Assembly (NCBI GenBank): GCA_016777545.1
Contig: JADHRH010000035.1
Location: forward strand, 1 to 8,768
From: Candidatus Pelagibacter sp.
Lineage (GTDB): Bacteria; Pseudomonadota; Alphaproteobacteria; Pelagibacterales; Pelagibacteraceae
DNA length: 8,768 nucleotides
Direction: 5' to 3'
Part shown: in pieces, positions 1 to 5,560 of the stretch
How positions within the stretch are numbered: the stretch's first letter is position 1
How the letters are laid out: every line of letters begins with the position of its first letter
Notes under the pieces: generated by a model
Told to the model about the DNA's origin: nothing
The model's database searches: none
The model's input: the letters and a program-made list of their open reading frames with translations, nothing else
Program-made: the position numbers and the translations under genes

Positions 1-462
1 ACTTTCAAATTCAACAAATTTTGCAGTATTTTTAATAGATACTTTACTAAGTAACTTACTTAGAGAAAATCCCATCCAAGGAATAACCATAGACCAACCT
101 TCAACACATCTAAGTTTGTAAATTCTTTCTTCGGAAGGAAATAAAGAAATTATTTCTTCAGCTGAAAGGGTAATTGGATTATCCACTTCACCTTCAATAG
201 TAACACTCCATGGTTTAGTTATAAATTCTTGTGAATTTTTAAAAGGATGTCCTTTTCCAGTTCCAAACTCATAATAGTTATTATAAGTAGTGATATCTTC
301 ATATGATGTTAACTTAGTTTTATTTTGTGAATAAGCATTGTTTAAAAATGGTATGCCACTTAAAGATAATGAACCTACACCAAGGCCAATAGATTTAATA
401 AACTTTCTTCTTTTATTATATATTTGTTCAGGTGTTATTTCTGAATATTTATATTTTTTCAT
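1..462 (-). CDS. msrP: MsrP (YedY) periplasmic protein-methionine-sulfoxide reductase, catalytic molybdoenzyme subunit; C-terminal part missing
   Basis: Only the first 154 residues lie in the window; the frame is open to the left edge. The start ATG (462-460) lies inside the end of moaE. Residues 16-24 (NKRRKFIKS) are a twin-arginine signal, followed by a hydrophobic stretch to about residue 40 and a likely signal-peptidase site near AYS-Q (43-46), so the protein should be exported folded with its cofactor to the periplasm. The next part has the sulfite-oxidase/YedY-type molybdopterin fold: YYEFGTGKGHPF (63-74), PWSVTIEGEV (84-93) and RCVEGWSMVIPWMGF (118-132). C119 in that last motif matches the cysteine that ligates molybdenum. 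The known E. coli MsrP repairs oxidised methionines in envelope proteins, taking electrons from the membrane haem protein MsrQ. msrQ is not visible and could lie beyond the left edge. Family assignment is strong; the methionine-sulfoxide substrate is inferred from homology. Confidence 0.9.
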   Translation of the reverse strand, partial: MKKYKYSEITPEQIYNKRRKFIKSIGLGVGSLSLSGIPFLNNAYSQNKTKLTSYEDITTYNNYYEFGTGKGHPFKNSQEFITKPWSVTIEGEVDNPITLSAEEIISLFPSEERIYKLRCVEGWSMVIPWMGFSLSKLLSKVSIKNTAKFVEFES

Positions 463-901
463 TTTTAATTGGATTACCTTTTAACCATTTGCTTTGTTCA
501 TCTTTATAGTGTTCTTTTTTCCATATAGGAGATCTTTTTTTAATTTCTTCAATAATATATCTAGATAATACATAAGTTTCATCTCTATGTTTACAGGCAA
601 CTGCAATAATAATACTAGTTTCACCAAGTTCTACATAACCTTTAACATGCTCAATAAATACTGCTTTATCCATAATTTTTAATTTTTCAGTAGTTTCTTT
701 ATAAATTTCATCAAAGCTTTTTAATACTAATTTGTCATGACTATCATAAGTTATTCCAACAACTTCTTTATTTTCATTAATATTTCTGACTGTCCCATTA
801 AAAATAATTGATGCACCATATAAAGAAGATTTTATAAAAGCTTCTGCTGTAGAAGTTTTAATTTTATCTTTTTCAATATCTATAATTTTTGTATGTAGCA
901 T
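449..901 (-). CDS. moaE: MoaE, large (catalytic) subunit of molybdopterin synthase
   Basis: MoaE forms a heterotetramer with MoaD and transfers two sulfurs to cyclic pyranopterin monophosphate, giving molybdopterin in the cytoplasm. The 150 residues fit the family length. Visible motifs are FNGTVRN (34-40, conserved Arg39), CKHRDE (103-108) and KKRSPIWKKE (121-130). K121 and K128 have the same seven-residue spacing as the two catalytic lysines of E. coli MoaE (K119, K126). I chose the ATG at 901-899, which overlaps the moaD TGA by one base (TGATG); a TTG one codon upstream is possible but less likely. AGGTGG, formed by the last glycine codons of moaD, precedes it by 6 nt. The 3' end overlaps msrP by 14 bp, so translational coupling through the operon is likely. 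Function is near certain. Confidence 0.94.
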   Translation of the reverse strand: MLHTKIIDIEKDKIKTSTAEAFIKSSLYGASIIFNGTVRNINENKEVVGITYDSHDKLVLKSFDEIYKETTEKLKIMDKAVFIEHVKGYVELGETSIIIAVACKHRDETYVLSRYIIEEIKKRSPIWKKEHYKDEQSKWLKGNPIKNEKI

Positions 902-1170
902 CAACCACCACCTATTGGAGGTATTATTCCAATCTTTTGATCTCTAATAATCTTAAAGTCATCATTGATAATATTGTTATCTTCTGAGCAAAAAACAGAG
1001 TTTTTTACAATTTTAATAAAATTTTTATTACCCTTAAAGTTTTTATCTAAATAATTAATTATTTCTTTCCGAAAATCTTTGATTTCAAGCTGTCCTTTAA
1101 TATTAAACTCTAAGTGATCTTTATTACTAAAGTCTCTACTCGCACCAAAGAGTTCAAGTTTAATTTTCAT
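901..1170 (-). CDS. moaD: MoaD, sulfur-carrier subunit of molybdopterin synthase
   Basis: This is a small (89 aa) ubiquitin-like beta-grasp protein. Its C-terminal glycine is adenylated and converted to a thiocarboxylate that donates sulfur within the MoaD-MoaE complex. The N-terminus KIKLELFGASRD (2-13) is the typical first beta strand and loop. The C-terminus IIPPIGGG (82-89) is the classic 'PP..GG' tail, here with three glycines. The middle (40-70) is Lys/Asn-rich and poorly conserved, as is common in MoaD and in AT-rich genomes. The ATG (1170-1168) overlaps the TGA of the upstream thioesterase gene in an ATGA arrangement, and the stop overlaps the moaE start. No MoeB-type activating enzyme is in the window, so one must be encoded elsewhere. 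ThiS is the main alternative for such a small protein, but the adjacent moaE decides for MoaD. Confidence 0.92.
   Translation of the reverse strand: MKIKLELFGASRDFSNKDHLEFNIKGQLEIKDFRKEIINYLDKNFKGNKNFIKIVKNSVFCSEDNNIINDDFKIIRDQKIGIIPPIGGG
908..913 (-). promoter_or_regulatory. Probable ribosome binding site of moaE, inside the moaD Gly-Gly-Gly codons
   Basis: On the minus strand AGGTGG, one mismatch from AGGAGG, lies 6 nt before the chosen moaE ATG. It is made by the codons for the final isoleucine and glycines of moaD. It supports the ATG at 901 over the TTG at 904. It is seen in the sequence; its use as a Shine-Dalgarno site is inferred. Confidence 0.45.
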
Positions 1171-1634
1171 TTTTTAATTTTAGATGAAAATTTTAAATCT
1201 TCATTATTAAAATTATCTTTATTTTGTTTAATAAAATGATCCATTATTTCTATCTTTTCATTTTCAAATTCTGTAACCTTTCTAGCTTCTAGGTTAATGT
1301 ATAAGGAAAGCCATTCTATAGAAGCTGAAATTTTTTTGGTTTTTTTTTCAATCATTTCAAGTTTTAAATGTAGTCTTTTTTTATCATGATCAAAAAAGGT
1401 AAGTATGATATCCACTTCATCTTCTTGTTTTATTTCTCTAATATATTTTGTATTGGTTTCAACTACCATGGTACTCCTCTTTTCATTTTTAGCAGAGTCA
1501 GCACCCATTTTAAATTTTTCAAGCATTACCTCAAGAGCTTGATCAAATATTAAAATATAATAGGCCATGTTGAGATGATTATTATAATCAACCCATTCTT
1601 TAATTATTTTTTGTGATTTTAGAAAAACAGACAC
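1167..1634 (-). CDS. Hot-dog fold thioesterase-like protein (4HBT / betainyl-CoA thioesterase-like) within the moa operon
   Basis: The 155-residue protein looks like a single-domain hot-dog acyl-CoA thioesterase. Residues 14-31 (WVDYNNHLNMAYYILIFD) match the family's N-terminal catalytic signature D-x-N-x-H-x-N, with D16, N18, H20 and N22. Residues 59-79 (ETNTKYIREIKQEDEVDIIL...) are the typical 'Y..E....D.v.i.t' strand, and IEWLSLYINL (106-115) is the closing strand. The first motif most recalls the thioesterase domains linked to L-carnitine dehydrogenase (betainyl-CoA thioesterase), but that is a recollection of motif style, and the substrate is unknown. The gene starts with GTG (1634-1632), only 6 nt after the moaC stop and in the same frame, without a clear Shine-Dalgarno sequence; it overlaps moaD by 4 nt. 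No role for a thioesterase in molybdopterin synthesis is known to me, so it may be a passenger or have an unrecognised function. The last 25 residues are Lys/Asn-rich and unconserved. Confidence 0.8.
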   Translation of the reverse strand: MSVFLKSQKIIKEWVDYNNHLNMAYYILIFDQALEVMLEKFKMGADSAKNEKRSTMVVETNTKYIREIKQEDEVDIILTFFDHDKKRLHLKLEMIEKKTKKISASIEWLSLYINLEARKVTEFENEKIEIMDHFIKQNKDNFNNEDLKFSSKIKK

Positions 1635-1640
1635 AGTAAA

Positions 1641-2186
1641 CTAAAAGATATCGTTTAAAAATTCTGGTAAGCCATCAGGATTAGTCCATAAACCACTTTT
1701 TCCACCTTCTTTAATCAATAGCTTAACATTATCAATTCTAAGATGTGGATTTACAATTTTACATAGATCGTAAATAGTTATTAGTGCTGTATTAACACCC
1801 ATAATAGCTTCCATTTCTACACCAGTTTTTGCAACAGCGGACACAACACAAAAAACTTCTAAGGAAGCATCTTCGACATGCATGATAATTTTAGTTGCTG
1901 TATGATCTATCGGCAGTGGGTGACATAATGGAATTAATTCACTTGTTTTTTTAACACCTAAGACTGCTGATACTTCAGCTAAGGTGATTGGATCACCTTT
2001 AGGCATTTCTTTATTTTTAATTAGGTTAAAAACTTCTTTCCCTATATAAATTTTACCAGAAGCTAATGCTCTTCTAAATGTTTGTTTTTTTGATGATACA
2101 TCAACCATATTAAAAGAATTTTTTTTAAAAATTTCTTTAGCCCAGTCTTTTAATTTTTCTTCATTTATTACTTTTAAGCTTGTCAT
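1641..2186 (-). CDS. moaC: MoaC, cyclic pyranopterin monophosphate synthase
   Basis: MoaC converts 3',8-cyclo-7,8-dihydro-GTP, the MoaA product, to cyclic pyranopterin monophosphate in the cytoplasm. The protein has 181 residues, about 20 more than E. coli MoaC (161), with extra residues at the N-terminus (about 1-20) before NMVDVS (26-31). Family landmarks are MPKGDP (61-66, K63 matching E. coli K51), ELIPLCHPL (83-91, H89 matching H77), AKTGVEMEA (119-127), IYDLCK (138-143, D140 and K143 matching D128 and K131) and KEGGKSG near the C-terminus. The segment LAEVSAVLGVKK (69-80) departs from the usual ARIAGI-x-AAK helix. The ATG follows the moaA stop directly and has a strong GGAGGT upstream. 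It ends in TAG and shares its frame with the following thioesterase. All catalytic residues are kept, so activity is expected. Confidence 0.95.
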   Translation of the reverse strand: MTSLKVINEEKLKDWAKEIFKKNSFNMVDVSSKKQTFRRALASGKIYIGKEVFNLIKNKEMPKGDPITLAEVSAVLGVKKTSELIPLCHPLPIDHTATKIIMHVEDASLEVFCVVSAVAKTGVEMEAIMGVNTALITIYDLCKIVNPHLRIDNVKLLIKEGGKSGLWTNPDGLPEFLNDIF

Positions 2187-3179
2187 TTAACCTCCAGTAC
2201 TTGATAGATTTGGGGTAATCCCAGTTTCACCTAGTTCTAAATAATGTGACTCTTTTTTAAGATGCAATTGTTTTATAATAAGATTCACCAGTTCATCTTT
2301 TTGAGTGTCGTCTTGCAGTAAATGTCTAATACTAATTCCAGTATTACCAAACAAACATAATCTCAAATCACCTCTTGATGTAATTCGCAATCTATTACAT
2401 GTTTGACAAAAATCTTTAGAGTAGGGTGCAATTAAACCAAATTTACCTTTAAATTCTGGATGTATAAAATTTAGTGATGGGCCTGCATCTTTTCCATAAG
2501 TCTGTGGTATCCAGCTATTTTTTTCTAAAAAATCTTTAAATACTTTAGAGGAAACATGGTTCTTTTTAAAATACTCCAAATTATCACCTGTTTGCATCAA
2601 TTCTATAAATCTAAAGTCAATTTTGTTATCTTTTATAAAATTCCCAAATTTTTTGAACTCATCAGGGTTATCATTGACACCCTTAAGTAAAACAGCATTA
2701 ATTTTTATATTCTTGAAATTTAATTTTTGTAAAATCTTTATACCTTCTAAAATTTCTTCAAGCCTGTCATGCCCTGTTAGTTTTTTAAAAGATTCTCTAT
2801 TCAAACTGTCTATACTAACATTTATTCCATCCAACCCAGCTTCAAATAATTGTTCTGCAATTTTGTCCAAACGATAACCATTAGTTGTCATTGTTACTTT
2901 AGGTATATTTGAATTTTGCTTCATATCTTTAAGAATGTTAAAAAAGTCTTTTCTAACTGTTGGCTCTCCACCAGTTAATCTAATTTTACAAACACCTAAC
3001 TCAGATAACGCTTTTGTTAATCTAGATATTTCCTGAGCAGACATAAAACTTCTCGTATCTCCAGGAGTTTTTTTATAACCTTGTGGCAAACAATAAGTAC
3101 AACTGTAATTACATACATCAGTAATTGATAATCTTATGTAGGGGAATTTTCTTCCAAAAGTGTCACTTAATGTTTTCAT
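2187..3179 (-). CDS. moaA: MoaA, radical SAM GTP 3',8-cyclase
   Basis: MoaA catalyses the first step of molybdenum cofactor synthesis, the radical S-adenosylmethionine-dependent cyclisation of GTP, in the cytoplasm. The 330-residue length is normal. The N-terminal radical SAM cluster motif CX3CX2C is C23, C27, C30, preceded by YIRLSITD (14-21). TGGEPTVR (69-76) is the SAM-binding GGEP motif, and MTTNGY (97-102) and NVSIDSL (120-126) are the usual TIM-barrel strands. The second 4Fe-4S cluster, which binds GTP, is CX2CX13C at C258, C261 and C275 with RLRITSRGDLRLC. The protein ends in Gly-Gly, the tail known to reach into the MoaA active site. The ATG at 3179-3177 lies about 8 residues before the conserved FPYIRLS and is the only sensible start. 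First gene of the operon; its promoter must lie in or beyond the 35-bp divergent gap. Confidence 0.97.
   Translation of the reverse strand: MKTLSDTFGRKFPYIRLSITDVCNYSCTYCLPQGYKKTPGDTRSFMSAQEISRLTKALSELGVCKIRLTGGEPTVRKDFFNILKDMKQNSNIPKVTMTTNGYRLDKIAEQLFEAGLDGINVSIDSLNRESFKKLTGHDRLEEILEGIKILQKLNFKNIKINAVLLKGVNDNPDEFKKFGNFIKDNKIDFRFIELMQTGDNLEYFKKNHVSSKVFKDFLEKNSWIPQTYGKDAGPSLNFIHPEFKGKFGLIAPYSKDFCQTCNRLRITSRGDLRLCLFGNTGISIRHLLQDDTQKDELVNLIIKQLHLKKESHYLELGETGITPNLSSTGG
2190..2195 (-). promoter_or_regulatory. Ribosome binding site of moaC, encoded by the last two glycine codons of moaA
   Basis: On the minus strand, GGA GGT TAA ATG encodes Gly-Gly-stop of moaA and then the moaC start. GGAGG ends 4 nt before the ATG and is the best Shine-Dalgarno match I noticed in the window. 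The essential C-terminal Gly-Gly of MoaA and the moaC translation signal therefore share the same bases. Confidence 0.65.
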
Positions 3180-3214
3180 CTTATTTTTATTACATTATAT
3201 TATAATAACATTAT
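3180..3214. promoter_or_regulatory. Divergent promoter region between moaA and the PhyH-family gene
   Basis: This 35-bp, almost pure A/T gap separates two divergent starts. On the minus strand, TATAAT occurs at 3215-3210, 3204-3199 and 3199-3194, all candidate -10 boxes for moaA. On the plus strand, TATAAT at 3201-3206 could serve the dioxygenase gene, placing the transcript start only a few bases before its ATG. No clear -35 box or Shine-Dalgarno sequence was seen, and any -35 would lie inside the opposite gene. In such AT-rich DNA, TATAAT matches are weak evidence. Confidence 0.4.
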
Positions 3215-4048
3215 ATGAGCAAAATTATTACCAAGGCAGAAGTAGATCTATTTAAAAAAGATGGTGCAGTCTTGATTAAAGGTAAGTTTGATAACGCATG
3301 GATTGAAAAGCTAAAAAAAGGAATTAAAAAAGGTAAAGAAAGTCCTAGTCAAAGACTTGTAAATCATACAAAAGATCAAAAACTACCTGGGTATTATGAG
3401 GATTTTTGGACTTGGGATTTGCATGAAGAATTCAAAGATTTTGTATTTAATTCACCAACACCTAAAATTGCAGCAGAACTTCTAGAAGCACAAAAAATTA
3501 ATTTAGTGATGGATAATTGGTTTTTTAGGGAAGCAGGGTCAAAATCATCACCCCCTTTTCATCATGATATATCATATTTTGATTTTGAAGGATCCATGTG
3601 TGTTTTATGGATACCACTTGAGTCGGTTAAAAAGGAAGATGGTATAGCTTGGGTTAAAGGATCTCATTTATGGGATAAACTATTTTTAAGAACAAGATTT
3701 AATGATGGCCATGAAGTTGATGGTAAGCCTGGAGTTGTTAATGGAAAAAAATATGAATTAACTCCTAACATATTAGAAAATAAAGATGATTATGAATTTC
3801 TGCAATGGGACCTAGAAGTTGGTGATTGTATTTATTTTGATATTAGAACACTCCATGGAGGATTAAATACTGTTACACCTAAAAAAGATGTTCATAGATA
3901 TACATTGAGAATGGCAAAAGAAAATTCTAAAATTATTTATAGAGGAGATTGGGCTAGAGAAGAGAGAACTATTATGGAAAATAATGGTTATAAAAATGGG
4001 GATGATTTATCTGGTAAAATGTTTCCAACTTTATTTGAAATTAGTTAA
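3215..4048 (+). CDS. Phytanoyl-CoA dioxygenase (PhyH) family Fe(II)/2-oxoglutarate oxygenase
   Basis: A 277-residue cytosolic protein with the double-stranded beta-helix fold of the PhyH family, which hydroxylates small metabolites using Fe(II), O2 and 2-oxoglutarate. The metal triad is visible: SPPFHHDISYF (112-122) provides H116-x-D118, and RTLHGGLN (211-218) provides H214. R228, 14 residues later in HRYTLRMA, is the likely 2-oxoglutarate carboxylate ligand. VLWIPLESVKKEDG (130-143) followed by VKGSH (147-151) is the usual 'W.pL...d..nG.l.v.pGSH' block. Length fits the family. The N-terminus (1-30) reads like the typical 'F..dGavlikg' start, so the ATG at 3215 is sound, though no Shine-Dalgarno precedes it. 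It is transcribed alone, divergent from moaA and convergent with the GYD gene, so context does not reveal the substrate. Bacterial PhyH proteins act on diverse compounds. Confidence 0.88.
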   Translation: MSKIITKAEVDLFKKDGAVLIKGKFDNAWIEKLKKGIKKGKESPSQRLVNHTKDQKLPGYYEDFWTWDLHEEFKDFVFNSPTPKIAAELLEAQKINLVMDNWFFREAGSKSSPPFHHDISYFDFEGSMCVLWIPLESVKKEDGIAWVKGSHLWDKLFLRTRFNDGHEVDGKPGVVNGKKYELTPNILENKDDYEFLQWDLEVGDCIYFDIRTLHGGLNTVTPKKDVHRYTLRMAKENSKIIYRGDWAREERTIMENNGYKNGDDLSGKMFPTLFEIS

Positions 4049-4076
4049 CTTCCAGAATTATAAACTGGAAGTTAAC
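4044..4076. terminator. Perfect 12-bp inverted repeat between convergent genes, likely bidirectional terminator
   Basis: GTTAACTTCCAG (4044-4055) and CTGGAAGTTAAC (4065-4076) are exact reverse complements around the 9-nt loop AATTATAAA. The left arm includes the stop codon of the dioxygenase gene; the right arm ends 8 nt before the stop of the GYD gene. Being palindromic, the hairpin forms in transcripts from both sides. No long U-tract follows on either strand, so termination efficiency is uncertain and the hairpin might instead protect 3' ends. Confidence 0.6.
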
Positions 4077-4084
4077 ATAAATAA

Positions 4085-4411
4085 TTAACCAGCAGGTTTG
4101 TAGCCTGACATAGCTTTAGCGGCAAGCTCAGCTGCTTTGTTCATATTTATTTCTTCAAGTACAACCATATTTTCTACTGTTCCACTAGCTTCAACAGCTA
4201 ATTTTATAGCAGCAAAACTTTCATAAGGCATGTCTCCTGAAGTGACTGCAACGAAATCATAAGGACCTCTCGTAATATAAAAAGATTCAAATGTTCCACC
4301 TACAGCTTCGGTTAATGCTTTTACTGCTGTTGATCTATCTTGCTTAGGGTCCTTTATAAAACCTTGGTAGGCCTTTGGTGAATAATTTCCCATTACAATA
4401 TATTTTTTCAT
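4085..4411 (-). CDS. GYD domain-containing small protein
   Basis: A 108-residue protein with an alpha/beta dimeric-barrel-like GYD domain (the family is named for Gly-Tyr-Asp). Residues 2-10 (KKYIVMGNY) form the first strand. TRGPYDFVAV (47-56) carries the signature, here Gly-Pro-Tyr-Asp. TVENMVVLEE (78-87) forms a later strand. No signal peptide is seen. GYD proteins are widespread but biochemically unassigned; the fold resembles stress-responsive and Lrp-type dimeric barrels, so ligand binding or a small oxidoreductase-like role is possible but unproven. The ATG at 4411 has AAAGGAAAA about 7 nt upstream, one of the few clear ribosome sites here. The gene is monocistronic, with its own promoter-like sequence upstream and the hairpin terminator downstream. 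Its Ala-rich C-terminus (AAELAAKAMSG) and lower A+T than its neighbours would fit a well-expressed gene. Confidence 0.9.
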   Translation of the reverse strand: MKKYIVMGNYSPKAYQGFIKDPKQDRSTAVKALTEAVGGTFESFYITRGPYDFVAVTSGDMPYESFAAIKLAVEASGTVENMVVLEEINMNKAAELAAKAMSGYKPAG

Positions 4412-4434
4412 AAATTTTCCTTTGTTAATTTAGA

Positions 4435-4464
4435 ATATAATCACACCCTTAGTAAATTTGTCAA
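4435..4464 (-). promoter_or_regulatory. Sigma-70-like promoter of the GYD gene
   Basis: On the minus strand a perfect TTGACA (4464-4459) is followed after 18 bp by TTATAT (4440-4435), with TG one base before it (extended -10 type). A TATATT in the next register gives a 19-bp spacing. The predicted transcript start, about 4428, would leave a short leader containing the AAAGGAAAA ribosome site. This is the best promoter candidate in the window. Confidence 0.55.
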
Positions 4465-4484
4465 TTTACATAATTCGTTTTTTG

Positions 4485-4526
4485 GAAAAAAATTCAAGAT
4501 TTTTTCAACTTATAGTTTATTAAGTT
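4485..4526 (-). terminator. Weak A/U-rich hairpins after iolG, possible terminator
   Basis: In the 135-bp gap between iolG and the GYD gene, two small inverted repeats follow the iolG stop on the minus strand. One is AACTTA/TAAGTT (4507-4512 with 4521-4526, 8-nt loop). The other is GAAAAAA/TTTTTTC around TCTTGAAT (4506-4500 with 4491-4485), whose second arm is itself a T-run. Stems are nearly all A/T, so this is a tentative call. Apart from these and the GYD promoter, I see no gene or RNA in the gap. Confidence 0.25.
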
Positions 4527-4546
4527 AGAATATTTTTTTCTGAATA

Positions 4547-5560
4547 TTAAAATTTAACTTTTTCAAAAATTTTTGATTTAAGAGATTTATTTGCAGTTTC
4601 AGCAAGTATTAAAGATCTTCTTCCATCTTCAAAATCTGCAATAGGTTTAATATTTTTTTTGCATAGTTTTGCTAAATCATTTAATTGAATTTTGTATGCT
4701 TCAGAATATCTTTCTATAAAAAAAGTCTTAAAAGGAGATTTGTTATTTGTTGAATTTTTAGAATAAATTGCTGTTTCTAAATCACGTTGATTATCAGAAA
4801 TTATCATTCCTTTATTACCAAAAAGCTCAACTCTTTGATCATACCCAAAGCTACAGTGTCGTGAATTTGTAATAATACACTGAACCCCTTTTTTAGATCT
4901 CATTATAACAGTTGCTAACTCTAAATCTTTTACTTTTCTAAATTTTTTATCTGAAAAATATTCACCTGTAGCAAAAACAGACTCAAACTCGTCTGAACCA
5001 GTATAATATCTAGCTAAATCAAAATCGTGTATCATCATATCTTTAAAAATACCTCCAGAAGTTTTCAAATAACTTAAAGGAGGTGGAGCAGGGTCACGGC
5101 TTGTAATTATTATTTTTTCCAGCTTACCTATCTTACCTTTGATTAAGTTTTTTCTTAAAGAGTTGTGAGCCGGATCATATCTTCTATTAAACCCTATTTG
5201 AATTTTAGGATTATATTTCTTAATATTCTTTTTACATTGATTAATTTTTTTCAAATCTAAATCTAAAGGTTTTTCACAGAAAACAATTTTCTTATTTTTG
5301 ACTGCTCCTTCTATATATTTTAAGTGAGTATTTGTACTTGTTGCTATGAAGATACTTTTAATATTTTTATCCACAAAGGCTATATTAGGATTTTCAATAG
5401 CAATACATTGATATTTTTTTGAAAATTTTTTTGTTAAATTTTTATCTAAATCAAAAATATATTTTAAATTAAACTCAGGGTGATTGACTAAATTCTCAGC
5501 ATGCATTTGGCCAATTCTACCAAGACCAAATAAAGCTATATTTATTATATTTTTACCCAT
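4547..5560 (-). CDS. iolG: Inositol 2-dehydrogenase (IolG-type, Gfo/Idh/MocA family)
   Basis: Predicted NAD(P)-dependent oxidation of myo-inositol to 2-keto-myo-inositol (scyllo-inosose), the first step of inositol catabolism. The Rossmann start is INIALFGLGRIGQMHAEN (6-23). CEKPLD (95-100) carries the catalytic K97, and GFNRRYDP (123-130) opens the C-terminal domain. KTSGGIFKDMMIHDFD (166-181) carries D174 and H178, with the D-x-x-x-H spacing of the B. subtilis enzyme (K97, D172, H176). NSRHCSFGYDQRVELFG (232-248) is a block I associate with alphaproteobacterial IolG. Length (337) is typical. The ATG (5560-5558) lies inside the 3' end of the upstream oxidoreductase gene, overlapping it by 16 bp, so the two are probably co-translated. 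iolE is transcribed divergently just upstream, supporting an inositol role. scyllo-Inositol or another cyclitol as substrate cannot be excluded. Confidence 0.88.
   Translation of the reverse strand: MGKNIINIALFGLGRIGQMHAENLVNHPEFNLKYIFDLDKNLTKKFSKKYQCIAIENPNIAFVDKNIKSIFIATSTNTHLKYIEGAVKNKKIVFCEKPLDLDLKKINQCKKNIKKYNPKIQIGFNRRYDPAHNSLRKNLIKGKIGKLEKIIITSRDPAPPPLSYLKTSGGIFKDMMIHDFDLARYYTGSDEFESVFATGEYFSDKKFRKVKDLELATVIMRSKKGVQCIITNSRHCSFGYDQRVELFGNKGMIISDNQRDLETAIYSKNSTNNKSPFKTFFIERYSEAYKIQLNDLAKLCKKNIKPIADFEDGRRSLILAETANKSLKSKIFEKVKF

Noticed and set aside
902..904. TTG as start codon of moaE
   Set aside because: The ATG immediately after it (901-899) overlaps the moaD stop as TGATG and has the better spacing from AGGTGG.
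2623..2877. 84-codon open frame on the plus strand inside moaA
   Set aside because: It is antisense to a strongly conserved MoaA, its translation is a Phe/Ser/Leu-rich string with no recognisable motif, and it has no ribosome site.
3181..3214. AT-rich palindrome-like string as a regulator operator
   Set aside because: The repeated ATTATA/TATAAT units are explained by overlapping -10 boxes and extreme A/T content. No defined dyad with conserved arms was found.
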